This document shows positions 26,551 through 38,177 of a stretch of 50,000 nt of DNA, one piece after another. Location: NCBI GenBank assembly GCA_002104895.1, contig MCFG01000094.1, positions 1 through 50,000 on the forward strand, given 5' to 3'. Position 1 is the stretch's first letter. Each line of letters starts with the position of its first letter. Source of the DNA: Anaeromyces robustus. Taxonomy: Eukaryota > Neocallimastigomycota > Neocallimastigomycetes > Neocallimastigales > Neocallimastigaceae. The translations under genes and the position numbers were made by a program. The notes under the pieces are model-generated. The model had not been told where the DNA came from, searched no databases, and saw nothing but the letters and a program-made list of their open reading frames with translations.

Positions 26551-26716
26551 ATTATAATATCATATTTAATATATTTGTAAAAAAAAATTTTTTTTTTTTT
26601 TGATATAAATATATCAATTTTTTAATATCTATATAAAATAAAATTAATTATAATTAGAATTTAATAATTAAAAATAGAATGATTGATAATTTAGAAGTTT
26701 CTCCAACTTTAAAATA

Positions 26717-26776
26717 ATTATGTAGTAAATATTTACTACTTAAATATAAAACCACATATATTCATTACTACATAAT
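26717..26776. repeat. Palindrome GTAGTAAATATTTACTAC with a third complementary arm
   Basis: A perfect 18-bp palindrome at 26722-26739. The sequence ATTATGTAGTAA (26717-26728) is also complementary to TTACTACATAAT (26765-26776), so two alternative hairpins are possible. It lies about 170 bases upstream of the BTB gene start. Confidence 0.7.
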
Positions 26777-26904
26777 ATAATTATAAGTTTTTAATATATT
26801 GATTTCATTAATTATTTAAATTTATACGGTTATTAAAGTTAACTTTAGGATTTAAGTATTAATGTGATATATATCAACATAATATATATTAACATAATAT
26901 ATAT

Positions 26905-26994
26905 TAACGTACCTAAGGGCGTCGGAATAATAAGGCATGAAATTTAATTCTTATACATTCATGTGATATATCACATGATAAGTCTATAATAAAT
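26905..26994 (+). mobile_element. 5'-truncated fragment of SINE family B
   Basis: TAACGTACCTAAGGGCGTCG then AAGGCATGAAATTTAATTCT matches 17820-17930 with small gaps. It includes the 3' hairpin, here a perfect 20-bp palindrome TCATGTGATATATCACATGA (26959-26978), and the AAGTC-ATAA end. The tRNA-like head is missing. Confidence 0.8.
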
Positions 26995-27197
26995 CAATTT
27001 AATTTAAAAGAAAATACCAAGAAAAAAATTAAAAATAATATTAAAAGGGTACATAATATTATATAATGTAATATTATATAAAATCAAAAAAAAAAAAAAA
27101 AAAAAAAGAAATAAAAAATAAAAATAAAAGAGAATATTAAATACTCATTTTTAATTTTTTATTTTATTAATAATCAAAAATCGAAGATTTATTTTAA

Positions 27198-27308
27198 TAT
27201 TCTAAAGATGAAGTAATTAATACTAATGTTAATTGTGTAATGGTAAAAATACACAATAATAAAAATGCATTATATAATATAAGGAATGATAAAAATAATA
27301 AACTATAA
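27198..27308 (+). pseudogene. Short coding remnant, unknown
   Basis: Reads YSKDEVINTNVNCVMVKIHN then NKNALYNIRNDKNNKL and stop. The same frame has KIEDLF and a stop just upstream. The composition is coding-like, without start or splice sites. It could be a decayed ankyrin-type or other gene piece. Confidence 0.3.
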
Positions 27309-28075
27309 ATAATAAAATAATTATTAAAATATAAAAAAAAGGAATAATATAACATAAAGTTTAAAATATAATAAATTTATCTGATTTTCAAAATATATGA
27401 AATACAAATATATACTATTTATTTATTTAAATATTATTTATTTATATATTTATTTAAATATATATTTATTATTATTTATTTACAAAAATATTTATTTATT
27501 TATTTATTTATTTAAAATATAATAGATTTATACCTTATTTATATTAGTGTAACGTATTTTATTAAAATTTTATTAAATTTGTTTTAATATTTAAAATTTT
27601 AAATAAAACTTAAAAGAAACTTATTATTAAAAAATTATTAAGAAAAACTTTATTTTTAATAAAAATTAATTTAAATCTTGTTTTATTATAAATTAAAATT
27701 TTATTTATTAGATATTTAATATTAATATTTAATTTATTTTTAAATGCATTTTTATTAAATATTAATTTAATATTATTGTAATAAATAATATATTAAAAAG
27801 CATGTTTTATATCTTTATATATAAATTATATAAATAATACAAATTTTCATTTCAAAAAATTTTTTTAATAAAAAAAAGAAAAGAAAAAAAAAAAAAAAAA
27901 AGAAAAAAAAATAAAATAAAATAAAATAATAAAATTAAAAAAATTATATATATATTTTTAAAATTTAATATATAAATTTTAAAAATATATATTAGATTAA
28001 AGATATTTTATTTCAAAATATATAATATTATAATAATAAATATATATATAACAAATATTTAACTTGAAAAAAAAT

Positions 28076-28205
28076 AATTACATAATCATTTTTAAAGGAA
28101 AATAATAAAAGCAATTTCTATTGTTTAAATATAAAAATAATTACATAATCATTTTTAAAGGAAAAATAATAAAAGCAATTTCAAATTATTGTTTAAATAT
28201 TTTTA
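28076..28205 (+). repeat. 63-bp tandem duplication in the protease gene leader
   Basis: AATTACATAATCATTTTTAA starts at 28076 and 28139. Both copies continue through AAAAGCAATTTC and TTGTTTAAATAT. The second copy ends 5 bases before the ATG at 28211, so the duplication changes the 5' leader or proximal promoter. Confidence 0.9.
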
Positions 28206-28210
28206 AAAAA

Positions 28211-30001
28211 ATGAAATTTTCTAAGACTTTATTATTTTCATTGTTTAATATATTAGCAGTTAAATCATATTCTATTAAAGAAAATGATACATTAACTATT
28301 TATCAACCTATTATTCCTAATTTAAGAGCTGAAGGAAGAGCTGAAAATACAACAATAGGCTTTGAAGAAATAAAAGTTAAAGTAACTGAAAAAGATAAAT
28401 CAAACCTTAATTATTTAGATGTTACAAATCATGGTCCATTTTATCTGGATTATGAATGTTTTGCTGACGATACAAAATTATGTAATACAATAAAAAGTCA
28501 AATTATTAAAGGGCTGGACTATATTTCAAATACTTTTGGTAAGCTTTTTAAATTTTTATTATTAAATTATTCTATTATAAAAATAAACATTAAACTAAAG
28601 ATAATATAAATATTTTTTTATTATTAATATAATATTAAATTACTTGTATTTTATTTTTTTAAAAAAAAAATATTTATATATATATATATATAATATTTTA
28701 TTATGTATTTATATAAATAAATATTAATAATTTATTAATTGTAAATTCATCTGTATTTTATCAATGATATAGAAATCTATAATACTATTAAAATTGAAGC
28801 AACAGCTAGATCATTTTGTAAATATTATGGTGGTGATGATTGTAAAGAAGCTGTAGCTCAAGGTTTAGAACCCTGTTATATAATATTAGGTGATACTACA
28901 TATCCATCAGCTTTAGCAAAGCAAATAGATAGAAGTATTTCTATTAAATATTTTGATATTCATATCCTTATTAACACAGACCGAAAAATAGTAAATGATG
29001 AAATTATATATGTTGCTACACATGAAATGTTACATGGTATGGGTATAAGACATACTATGCGTCCATTAACAGAAAACAAAGTTAGTCTTGACGAAATAAA
29101 TTTAGTAGATGATTTTATAATACCAAGATATTATTTAACTAAAACTAATGACAATACTTCATATTATATTGAAAGATGGTTACCATTCAGTATTTTTGAT
29201 AAACGTATAGTAGCACTTTCAAAACCAAATGAATTTATATATAAAAATTTGGAATTGTTTATGGAAGATGATTTAGGAATAACAATACCAATAAAAGCAA
29301 CTCAAAATGATCAAGTTAGATATATGAGGGCAATGATAAGAAATTCAAAAGCTGTTGATAATGGTATTGAAATGCTTAAATTATTTAAAAAAGCTAATTC
29401 CATTGGTTTCCGTAATACTGATGGTACAGTTATTAAATTACAAACTTTTAATGGAATTTACAGTCCAGCAAGTAGTGTTTCACATATTATTTTGCCAAAT
29501 TGTAATGACTTATCCTGTAAAATTAATATAAATAATTATGACCAAAATTATCTTATGTATTTCTATATAACCAAAGATACATCCACTAGTAATTTAATTC
29601 AAAAATTTAAAAATGTATCAAATCATGATCTTATTGGTAATGATATTGTTAGAATTATGGTTTCTCTTGGTTGGACTGAAAAGAAAAATAACTCTAAAAA
29701 GACTACTACTACTACAAAAAAAACTACAACTACTAAAAAAACCACTACTAAAAAAGCCACAACAACTACTAAAAAGACAACTACAACTAAAAAAACAACT
29801 ACTACTAAAAAGACAACAACTACTAAAAAGACAACTACTACTTCAAAAATTCCAACTTCTACTTCAGCAGATGGAAAATGTGGATCAGGATTTGGGGCAT
29901 GTCCTAAATCAGGAGAATGTTGTAGTAAATATGGTTACTGTGGTACTACAAGTGAATATTGTGGAACAGGTTGTCAAAAACTTTATGGTAAATGTAATTA
30001 A
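28211..30001 (+). CDS. Secreted metzincin-like metalloprotease with Thr/Lys linker and CBM18-like module (2 exons)
   Basis: Exons 28211-28538 and 28773-30001 (donor GGTAAGCT, acceptor ATATAG) give 518 aa. The ATG at 28211 is chosen because it starts a signal peptide (MKFSKTLLFSLFNILAVKSYS); upstream codons in frame have no ATG. Residues 193-203 are HEMLHGMGIRH, an exact HExxHxxGxxH zinc-binding motif as in metzincin peptidases: three His ligands and a catalytic Glu. A Met-turn could not be assigned. The peptidase region (about 25-410) is not matched to a named family from memory. A linker of Thr and Lys (about 415-470) leads to GKCGSGFGACPKSGECCSKY...CGTTSEYCGTGCQ, a hevein-type CBM18 chitin-binding module with eight Cys. 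The product is probably exported and may act on or near chitin or cell-wall glycoprotein; whether the substrate is its own wall or another organism's is unknown. Confidence 0.87.
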
Positions 30002-31067
30002 GAATGAACGAAAATTAAAAATAGAAAGAAAAAAAAAATTAATAATAGAATAGTAAATATTTATTTACTTTTCTTTATTTGAAAAAAAAATATATATAAA
30101 AATTTAGTATTATTTTTTTTTTGTCATATAATTCATATATAAATTATTATATATATATTTCATAAATATTAATAAAATAATTCTTTTAGTTAATATAGTT
30201 TAATAAAAAGAAACAAAATAATATTTTTTAGATTACAAATAAATATAATAATAAATAATAATAAATTATAAAGTAATAATAATAAAAACAATAATAAAAC
30301 TGATTATAAAATAAAATAAAATAAAGTAAAATAAAATAAAAAAAATAAAATAAAAATAAATAAAATAAAATAAAGTAAAATAAAATAAAAAAAAATAAAT
30401 AAAATAAAATAAAATAAAATAAAAATACATAAAATAAAATAAAAATAAAATAATTATTTAAATGATGTGTATATTTATATATAATGAATAATTAATATAA
30501 TTATTATTATTATCATTATTAAATAATTTAATTATTATCTATTTATTAAAAAGATATCTGTATCTATAAAAAATTTAATAATTCTATTTTAGTATTTATA
30601 TATATTTACTTTTTTTTTTTTTATGATAAAATTTATTACACTTTTATTTTTTGTGGAGGGGGGACAATTTATATTTATTATTTCATTTATTAACCGTATG
30701 AATCATATTAAGCATGACATTTTTATGCACATTTTATTATTATTACTATTATTATTAATAATGAAAAAAAAAATTTTTTTTTTTTTTTTGCTTAATTCAG
30801 GGTATGTTTCTTTGATCTTCTCTAATATTTATGAAAAAAAAAAAAAAACTTTTTTCTTTTTATAATATTTCATTCATTTTATTTAAATTTATTTAAAAAA
30901 TAATATTTCAATTAAAATAATTCTAAATCTAATAAGTGTTTTTCTATATATTTTCTTGTTATTTAATAATAATATTAATGAAGTTTGGTTTGATTTTTAT
31001 CTTATCAAAGAAATATAAATAAAAATTAACAATTAAATAAAATTTTATTAATATATAATATGTAATA

Positions 31068-31098
<31 letters not shown>

Positions 31099-31589
31099 GT
31101 AATTTATATATTTTATAAAAGTAAAAAATTAATTTTACCTTATTTATTTATTTAATATAAAATAAAATATTAAATAATATAATAACAATAATACAATAAA
31201 AAAATTTTTTAATATATAAATAATAAAAAAAAAATTTTTTTTTAATTAAAAATAGGAGGCAGGTATTTACGGTACTATTTTTGATCTTTAATACATTAAT
31301 CATAATAAAACTTATAAACCGAGTCTTTTTAAATCTATTATCAGTTCCATTTATTTGTATTCCAATATTTATTATTTTTTTAATCTTCCTAATTAGTATA
31401 TTTTTTTTATTTTTTTTTATTTTATTTAATTTTTTTTATTCTATTCAATTATTTTATTTAATATTTTTCTTTCTTATTTCTCTCCTTTTTTAAAAAAATT
31501 TATAATTATAATTTTTAACTACCTGTAATACAAATGAATATTGTAGTACTGGTAGTTAAAATATTTTTTATTATTACTGCAAATATAAT
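30002..31589. other. AT-rich intergenic DNA with SINE relic
   Basis: AAAAT repeats at about 30303-30450, a G-run (GTGGAGGGGGGACAATT, about 30652) that is odd for this DNA, and the SINE A relic at 30774-30826. At 31527-31555 the plus strand reads TCNTNEYCSTGS before a stop. That resembles the CGTTSEYCGTGC end of the CBM18 module in the preceding gene, possibly a dead fragment of a second copy. Confidence 0.5.
30774..30826 (-). mobile_element. Strongly 5'-truncated SINE family A relic
   Basis: A T-tract (30774-30789, the poly-A tail on the minus strand) is followed by GC, then CAGGGTATGTTTCTTTGATC and TTCTCTAAT. It aligns with the 3' end of copies A1 and A2 (GGGGTATGCTTCTTTGACCTTCCCTAAT). Only about 37 bp of body remain. 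Confidence 0.6.
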
Positions 31590-33710
31590 GAACATTGTAT
31601 ATATGAAACCTTTAGTCCTTTATTTATAGTTTCTTGTTATGGTTTTAATGATATAATAAAATTATTGATTAAATATAAATCAAATATAAATATAAGAAAC
31701 ATTGAGACAGATTCGGTATTACATATAGCTAGCTAGTCATTGATTGGATGTAGAAACCATAAATATATTATTAAATTATAAGTTAAATATTAATACAACT
31801 AAAAACAATGGTGATATCCCATTACATATTGCTTGTAGAGTTAATTTCAATTTTAAATTGAAAGTAATATTATATTTAATAAATCACGGTGTATATATAT
31901 ATATATATAAAAAATAAAAATGGTAAAACTCCGTTAATGTATTTATGTAAATATACATATGGAAAAAAAAAACGCATAAATTTATATGTTTTATATAATT
32001 ATTATAAATATGTAATTAATATAACTATATATGTAATAATTTAACTATTTTATTTTGCAACTTTTTTTTACATTACATATTATCCAATTATAACAAATAT
32101 TAACTATTATAGATAGTTGTAATATAAAAAAGAAAAGCATATAAAGTAATTACTTATTAAAATATTGTGAAATAAAGTAGTTAAATATATTGATAAATAT
32201 TAATTAATTAAAAAGAAATATAGTTAATAGTTGTAATATTTGAAATAGTTATAATCGTAATATACACAATATAATTTTAGTATTATTTTTTTTTTTTTAA
32301 ATAAAAAATTTTACAAATGGTATTTTATTAATTATAATTACAAATATAATATAAAATTTAAAATTTTATATTTTTTTTTTTATTTTTTTTTTTCTATTAT
32401 TTTATATATACAAAAAACATATTTATTTTTATATTTATATTTCATTTTATCATTAAAAACAAATTTAAAATAAAATAAAATAAAATATTTAAATATAACC
32501 TATTTTACCTATTAAATTTATTATTTCATATTATATTATATTATATTACAATACATATTATATATATTATATATTATAAATATATTTATATATAATTTTT
32601 ATTTTAAAATTTTTAGCCAATAATTTTTTTCAGGTAAATATTTTAAATTTTTTTAAAAAAAAAAAAAACTTTAGATCAAAGTTTAATTCTAAAAATTTTA
32701 TTAATTTTAAAATGAAAACTTTCAAATGATAAATTTTATTAAATAAGAGATAAATAAATATATTAAAAAAAATATACTTTATTATCTTTATTTATTATTA
32801 TTTTATTCATACATATTTTATCTGTATTTTTCTGTTAAATAAAAATAGAAATTTTAATAAATAATTAATGATGAATATTTAGAAGTTTTTAATTAAAAGT
32901 AATCATAATTTCAATATTAATATGAATAATATTTTAAATAATTTAGTCAATGAAAATGAACTCAATTACCAACTAATATTTATATTTGTAATGAAGGAAA
33001 TATATCATTAAATAAATATTTAAAAAATGCTAATTCTTAAATAATTCATAAATATGAACATAAAGTTAATGTTGTATCTATAGGAAATGATTGAAACAAA
33101 TCAACATAATAAACAAAATAAAAAAAAAACGAATGAAATTTAATTCAATGACCTTTACTAATTAAAACAACATTTCGTAAAATTCTATTACTTCATATAA
33201 AGTATAACTAATTTTTAATAAAATTAAACAATTTCTTAATGTATATGATAGTGATAGTCTATATGATATTAAAGAAATAAATAAACCTAATTGTAATATA
33301 TTAATGAAAATACTCTTGAAGTAAATATGTAATAGGATCTTTGTAATTAAATTATATATAGTCAATATAAATTCTAATATCGATGATAATTAAAAAATAA
33401 GAAGAAAACAGGTAAAAAAAATAATGTTTATAAAAATAAATAAAAATAAATAATTGAACAATTTTAATACTTTATATAATATTATAATTTAATTTTATAA
33501 AATTTATTATAAACATTATTTTTTAATAATATTTTTTTTTTGACTCTTAATGAAAATATTATTATTTTTATTAATAGACTTTAAATAGTTTTTAGCATTA
33601 AATTTAAATAATTCATTTCTTTATTTTAAACAATCCTATATCAAATATAAATAAAGAAAATGGATCTAAATAGTAAAATGATATAACAAAAACATAAATC
33701 TTATTTTTAC
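31590..33710 (+). pseudogene. Decayed ankyrin-repeat gene(s)
   Basis: Plus-strand pieces read as ankyrin repeats interrupted by stops and shifts. About 31614-31735 reads PLFIVSCYGFNDIIKLLIKY then KSNINIRNIETDSVLHIAS and stop. About 31795-31890 reads NNGDIPLHIACRVNFNFKLK then VILYLINHG. About 31914-31965 reads NKNGKTPLMYLCKYTYGK. Weaker pieces are NEGNISLNKYLKNANS (about 32990), FLNVYDSDSLYDIKEINKPN (about 33230) and NPISNINKENGSK (about 33632). The first three keep the PLH-I-A-C and LL-I-x-(Y/H) pattern well. The repeats are shorter and closer to the canonical 33-residue unit than those at 18758-21700, so this is a different ankyrin gene. The later pieces may belong to a second dead gene. Confidence 0.7.
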
Positions 33711-34106
33711 TTTAATTTATGTATATATATATATATTTGTTGTTTAAATACAAAGATTAAAGAATTTAATTATAAATTATACTTTTTTTTATTTCTATTG
33801 TTTAATATTATTCATATTACATTATGCAGATGCATTTATTAATCTTACATAATATATACTTTTTGTTTGTTTGTTTGTTTTTTAATATTTAACATTTAGA
33901 ATACATTGATATAAAATATTAAAACAAATTTTTTTTAATATTTTTCTTAATTCTTAGTTTTTTATTTTTTTTTTCTTGTTTATTTTTAGTTTTCTATTTT
34001 TTTCTTTTTTATTTTTAGTTTTCTACTTTTTTTTTCTTGTTTATTTTTTATTTTCTATTTTTTTTTCTTTTTCTTTTATTTTATAAATATTTTTAGTTTA
34101 ATACTT
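33711..34106. other. AT-rich gap downstream of the LysM-CBM18 gene
   Basis: T-rich DNA with TTTTTAGTTTTCTA-type repeats (about 33950-34080) that would form the 3' flank of the minus-strand gene. No gene is seen. Confidence 0.6.
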
Positions 34107-34661
34107 TTATTTTTTTTCTTTGACATCTTCATACCAAGTTCCATTATCACACATACCAAAGTATGGATCACAACCTTCACCACAATGATATCTCTTTTTA
34201 CCACAAGTACCATCCTTACTACAACATTCATAATATGGACAAGTACCTTTACCTTTTCCACATTTACCATCTTTGGAATATTTAATTCCACCTTGAGTAC
34301 ATTATTTTGTACCAGCAACAACATTACTAAAATCAACATCTAAATAAATTGGAAAATAAAAATATAAAATCAAAAAACAATGATAAAATTAATCAATTAT
34401 TTTAATATATATATATATGTTTGTATAAATTTTTTATCATATTTAAATTTATATTTATATATCAATTATAATTCTTAAAAACTTACCTGGATTTAAGTAA
34501 GTAAGAAGACTTAATGGATATCTATTTTTACCAGCAGTGTTGATATAATCTTCATTTTCTTTTACTTCATAATATTGGGTACATTCAATTTCATAACTTT
34601 TAACAACACTAGTAAAGCTTAAAAAGGCAATAACAGGTAATAATAATTTAAAAGATTTCAT
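34107..34661 (-). pseudogene. LysM-like plus CBM18-like secreted protein interrupted by one in-frame TAA
   Basis: Exons 34661-34487 and 34339-34107 (donor GTAAGT, acceptor TTTAG) join in frame to 136 codons. A clear signal peptide (MKSFKLLLPVIAFLSFTSVVKS) is followed by YEIECTQYYEVKENED...YPLSLLTYLNPGDVDFSNVV then AGTK. This resembles a LysM domain (Y-x-V-K, LNPG, AGT-x-x-C), which binds chitin oligomers. A TAA at 34304-34302 comes next, then CTQGGIKYSKDGKCGKGKGT...YYECCSKDGTCGKK...HCGEGC, a CBM18-like Cys pattern, to a second TAA. The stop sits where a residue such as Gln (CAA) would precede the LysM-final Cys, so one C-to-T change would explain it. Everything else is intact, so the loss is recent, a sequencing error, or the gene encodes only a truncated LysM piece. 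Confidence 0.7.
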
Positions 34662-35015
34662 TTTGAATATTTAAATAAATAAGTAAATAAATAAATATAG
34701 ATAGATAGAAGATAGATAGAATTTGAATTTTTATTTATTTAAATTTTTATTATTATTGAAAAAATTAAAAAAAAAAAAAAAAAAACTTTAATAAAAACAA
34801 ACCTTTTATATTTATATTTTTTTCTTAAAAAAATTCACATGGATATTAAAATATAATTATTTTTTCTATTATATTAATTATATTATATTGATTAATTATA
34901 TTAATTTTATTAATTATATTATATTATACATATTTATAAAAAAAAAAGAAAAAAAAAAAACTTTTTATCATCTTAAATTAATTTTAATGTAAAAAAGAAA
35001 AATTTTTTTTTTTAA

Positions 35016-35058
<43 letters not shown>

Positions 35059-35329
35059 ATATATATATAAATAATAAATATATAAATAATAAATAACTAA
35101 ATAAAATAAATGAATAAATAAATATATAATAAATAAATACTTAGTAAATAAATATATAAATAAAAATTTAAATAAAAGTTTTTATTAAATAAAAAAAAAA
35201 AAGCCACAGACTTAATGAATATTATATTAAATTAATATAAAAAAAATAAACAAAATAAAATATTAAATAGATCATAAAAAAAAAAATACTTGATAAAGTA
35301 AAAAAACTTTTGGATTTTATTTTGTCTTA

Positions 35330-35351
35330 AATAAATAAATAAATCAATTAA

Positions 35352-35402
<51 letters not shown>

Positions 35403-35423
35403 ATCAATAAATCAATCAATTAA

Positions 35424-35510
<87 letters not shown>

Positions 35511-35512
35511 GT
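35330..35512. repeat. AAAT microsatellite
   Basis: About 40 AAAT units with a few ATCA interruptions. A minus-strand Ile/Tyr/Leu/Phe frame across it is repeat translation only. Confidence 0.95.
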
Positions 35513-36777
35513 TTGTATTTATTATAATATAATACATGAAATGAAAATAATGAAAAGGAATAACAAATATTGTAATGTAATAAATGTCTAGTATTGAACA
35601 TTTTTTTATATAAATAATAATAATATATATTAATAAGAATAAGTATTAAAAAAAAAAACATTCACATCAACTTTCGATAAAAAAAAATATAAATTTAAAA
35701 CTTTTATTAATAAAAGTTTTTAAATTCTCATAAAATTATATTAATATTTTCTTATTTATCATAAATAGAAAAAAGAAAATGACAACAATTAATTATCTTT
35801 ATGATATTATATTACTCTTTTTTAAAATTAAATAAAAAACTGTAATAAGTATTTTTACAATTTTATTTTTTCTTACATCATAAATTGTTTTGATTTATAA
35901 TAATAATATAATTATGAATATCATATTGTTAATATGTTTATACATATTTTTATTCAACACAAATTTTGTTCAAAAATTTTATATAAAATATATCTTAATA
36001 TATTTTATATAAATATATAATAAAAAATAATTGTAAATTTATGGTTATTGCTAAGAAGTTTATATATATAAATTATAAAAAAAGTATTGATAAAAATGGC
36101 TGTTTAAGAAATACATATAAAGTTAATGATGATAATTAAAAAAATAATATATAATAATTTATATTTTATTTTATATTAAATAACGATGATATGTATTATA
36201 GCTATAGTTCAAATATTAAGAAAGAAATAAAATACAAAAGAAATAATTTATTATATACTTTAAAAATTTAGTTCGATATGAAATTATAATGCTTTACATA
36301 AAATAATTTAAAATTTTTAAACAGTTTTAGTAGTAAGTAGTAATTACTAAAATTGTATATCAACTTAATATTAATTAATTTAATAATTATATTTATAATG
36401 GAATAAAATATTTATTTTTAATGTCCTTTTTTTTATTATTTTATTCATCCACAATTGATATATCCATGTATCAAATTATATTGATTTATATATTACAAAA
36501 TTGTTTTAATTTATAAAATTATTTTTAAACATTAAAATTTATTATTCGTTTCTAGTATTATTCTAAAATTCATTATTATTATTGTTATTAAAGTTTATTT
36601 CTATTATTTATTATTTATATTATTTAATATCCTTCCTTTACTTTTAAATCTTTAACCATAAAGTTTTTAGTAATTTTATCAGACATTTCCCATACTTTTA
36701 TAATATTTTATAATTTTCAAAAGTTTATTAATGTTTAAATATATTATTTTGATGTAGTAAATTAAGTATGAAAAATT

Positions 36778-36900
36778 CATATTTATATTTATATTTATAT
36801 TTATATTTATATTTATATTTATATTTATATTTATATTTATATTTATATTTATATTTATATTTATATTTATATTTATATTTATATTTATATTTATATTTAT
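36778..36900. repeat. TTTATA hexanucleotide array, about 20 copies
   Basis: Uninterrupted ATTTAT hexamers. This is the only hexamer array of this length in the window, and its perfection suggests recent expansion. Confidence 0.95.
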
Positions 36901-37904
36901 AATATGTTAATATTTATAACAACAACAGAAAATATATTTTCCTAATATTATTATTTTTAGTTATACCGATTTTTCTGTAGTTTTTATCTATGTATTTTTG
37001 TTTTTTGATTATGATAATTAAACTAATTATTTTAATAGTATATATTTGAAATATTTTTATATAAAATTATTTTATTCAAAATATATATTATTTTCTTTTT
37101 GAAAGGTTACACACACTCAATGGAATAATAGAATATAACTAAATGATTATAAAAATGTTTTTATAATTTTCCACTTTTTATTAATAATATTTAGATATAA
37201 TTAGAATAAGTTATATGATGTATTACATACGTACATATAATATATATTATATATAATTAAAACTCCATTAATAATATATATAAATGCTATTTATTATTTA
37301 TTTATTTATATATTTATTTATTTATATATTATTTATATTTATATTATATATATATTATCTTTTATATAAAAATTTTATATCTATGCATAATACCTTAATC
37401 ATACTCGATCGAGAGATGCTCAAATAAATTCATTTGGTTATTTCACTATGTTATGAAAAAACAAATTTGTTCACATTTCTTTCTCAAAAATTAAGATATT
37501 ACATTGTACATTGTATATTACATAAACTGATTTATTAACTTTTACTTTTAATAATGCTTATATATAATAATATTTATAATACATTATAATATAACATATA
37601 ATATTACTATTATCTACTATAATATCAATTATATATTATTAATTAAATAATATTAAAACATATTATGTTATTTTAATATATGTTTAAAAATTAGTTGTTT
37701 TTTTTATAAAAAATTAATAAAAAATATTACATTATATAAATAAATATGTATACATTTTTAAAATTATTATTAATTATATTATAATTATTAAAATTGATTT
37801 AATTGGTTTTAATACATATATATTAATTTTACTATTACTATTATTATTATTACTATTATTATTATTATTATTATTATAAATTAAAATATTATTATAAATT
37901 AACT

Positions 37905-38045
37905 CTTATTTCGGTTGGTTTTTTTACTGTCATTATAATGTATACCAACAAGATTTTGAGGATTATTGTAACCCTGATAAATTTTTATTTTAGAAGAATT
38001 CTGACGTCAATAAGTCTTTCATACACTATTAGTAATAATAGTGTT
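37905..38045 (-). pseudogene. Coding remnant, unknown family
   Basis: The minus strand reads RQNSSKIKIYQGYNNPQNLV then GIHYNDSKKTNRNK without stops from about 38008 to 37909. Stops lie just upstream (NSV*KTY*). The composition is coding-like and G+C content is locally raised. No start, splice sites or family assignment. Confidence 0.35.
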
Positions 38046-38141
38046 GACTATAATTTAAAAAATAGAAAAGAATGAAAATTTAGTACAATATATAATTAAT
38101 ATATAATTGTATACATTATATAATAAATATTATACATTATA

Positions 38142-38177
38142 TAATACTATATAATTAAAATTAATTATATAGTATTA
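38142..38177. repeat. Perfect 17-bp inverted repeat, 2-base spacer
   Basis: TAATACTATATAATTAA (38142-38158) with TTAATTATATAGTATTA (38161-38177); an exact hairpin. Part of the left arm is itself a copy of nearby ATTATATAAT repeats. Confidence 0.85.

Larger units (their letters stand above)
26551..28210. other. AT-rich intergenic DNA between divergent genes
   Basis: Lies between the starts of the BTB-membrane gene (-) and the protease gene (+), so both promoters should be here. It holds the palindrome at 26722-26739, a SINE B fragment, a coding remnant at 27198-27308, TTTA repeats near 27410-27515 and the duplicated leader at 28076-28205. No promoter motif could be assigned. Confidence 0.6.

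Noticed and set aside
28121-28210. Longer N-terminus for the protease from a TTG at 28121
   Set aside because: TTG is not an expected start in fungi. The ATG at 28211 gives a proper signal peptide, and the upstream part is duplicated leader.
31281-31493. 70-codon hydrophobic frame
   Set aside because: Mostly T-run translation. The first 40 residues have mixed composition but no family and no splice or start support.
36778-36900. Telomere- or CRISPR-like repeat
   Set aside because: Simple TTTATA array without spacers and without telomeric G-rich motif.
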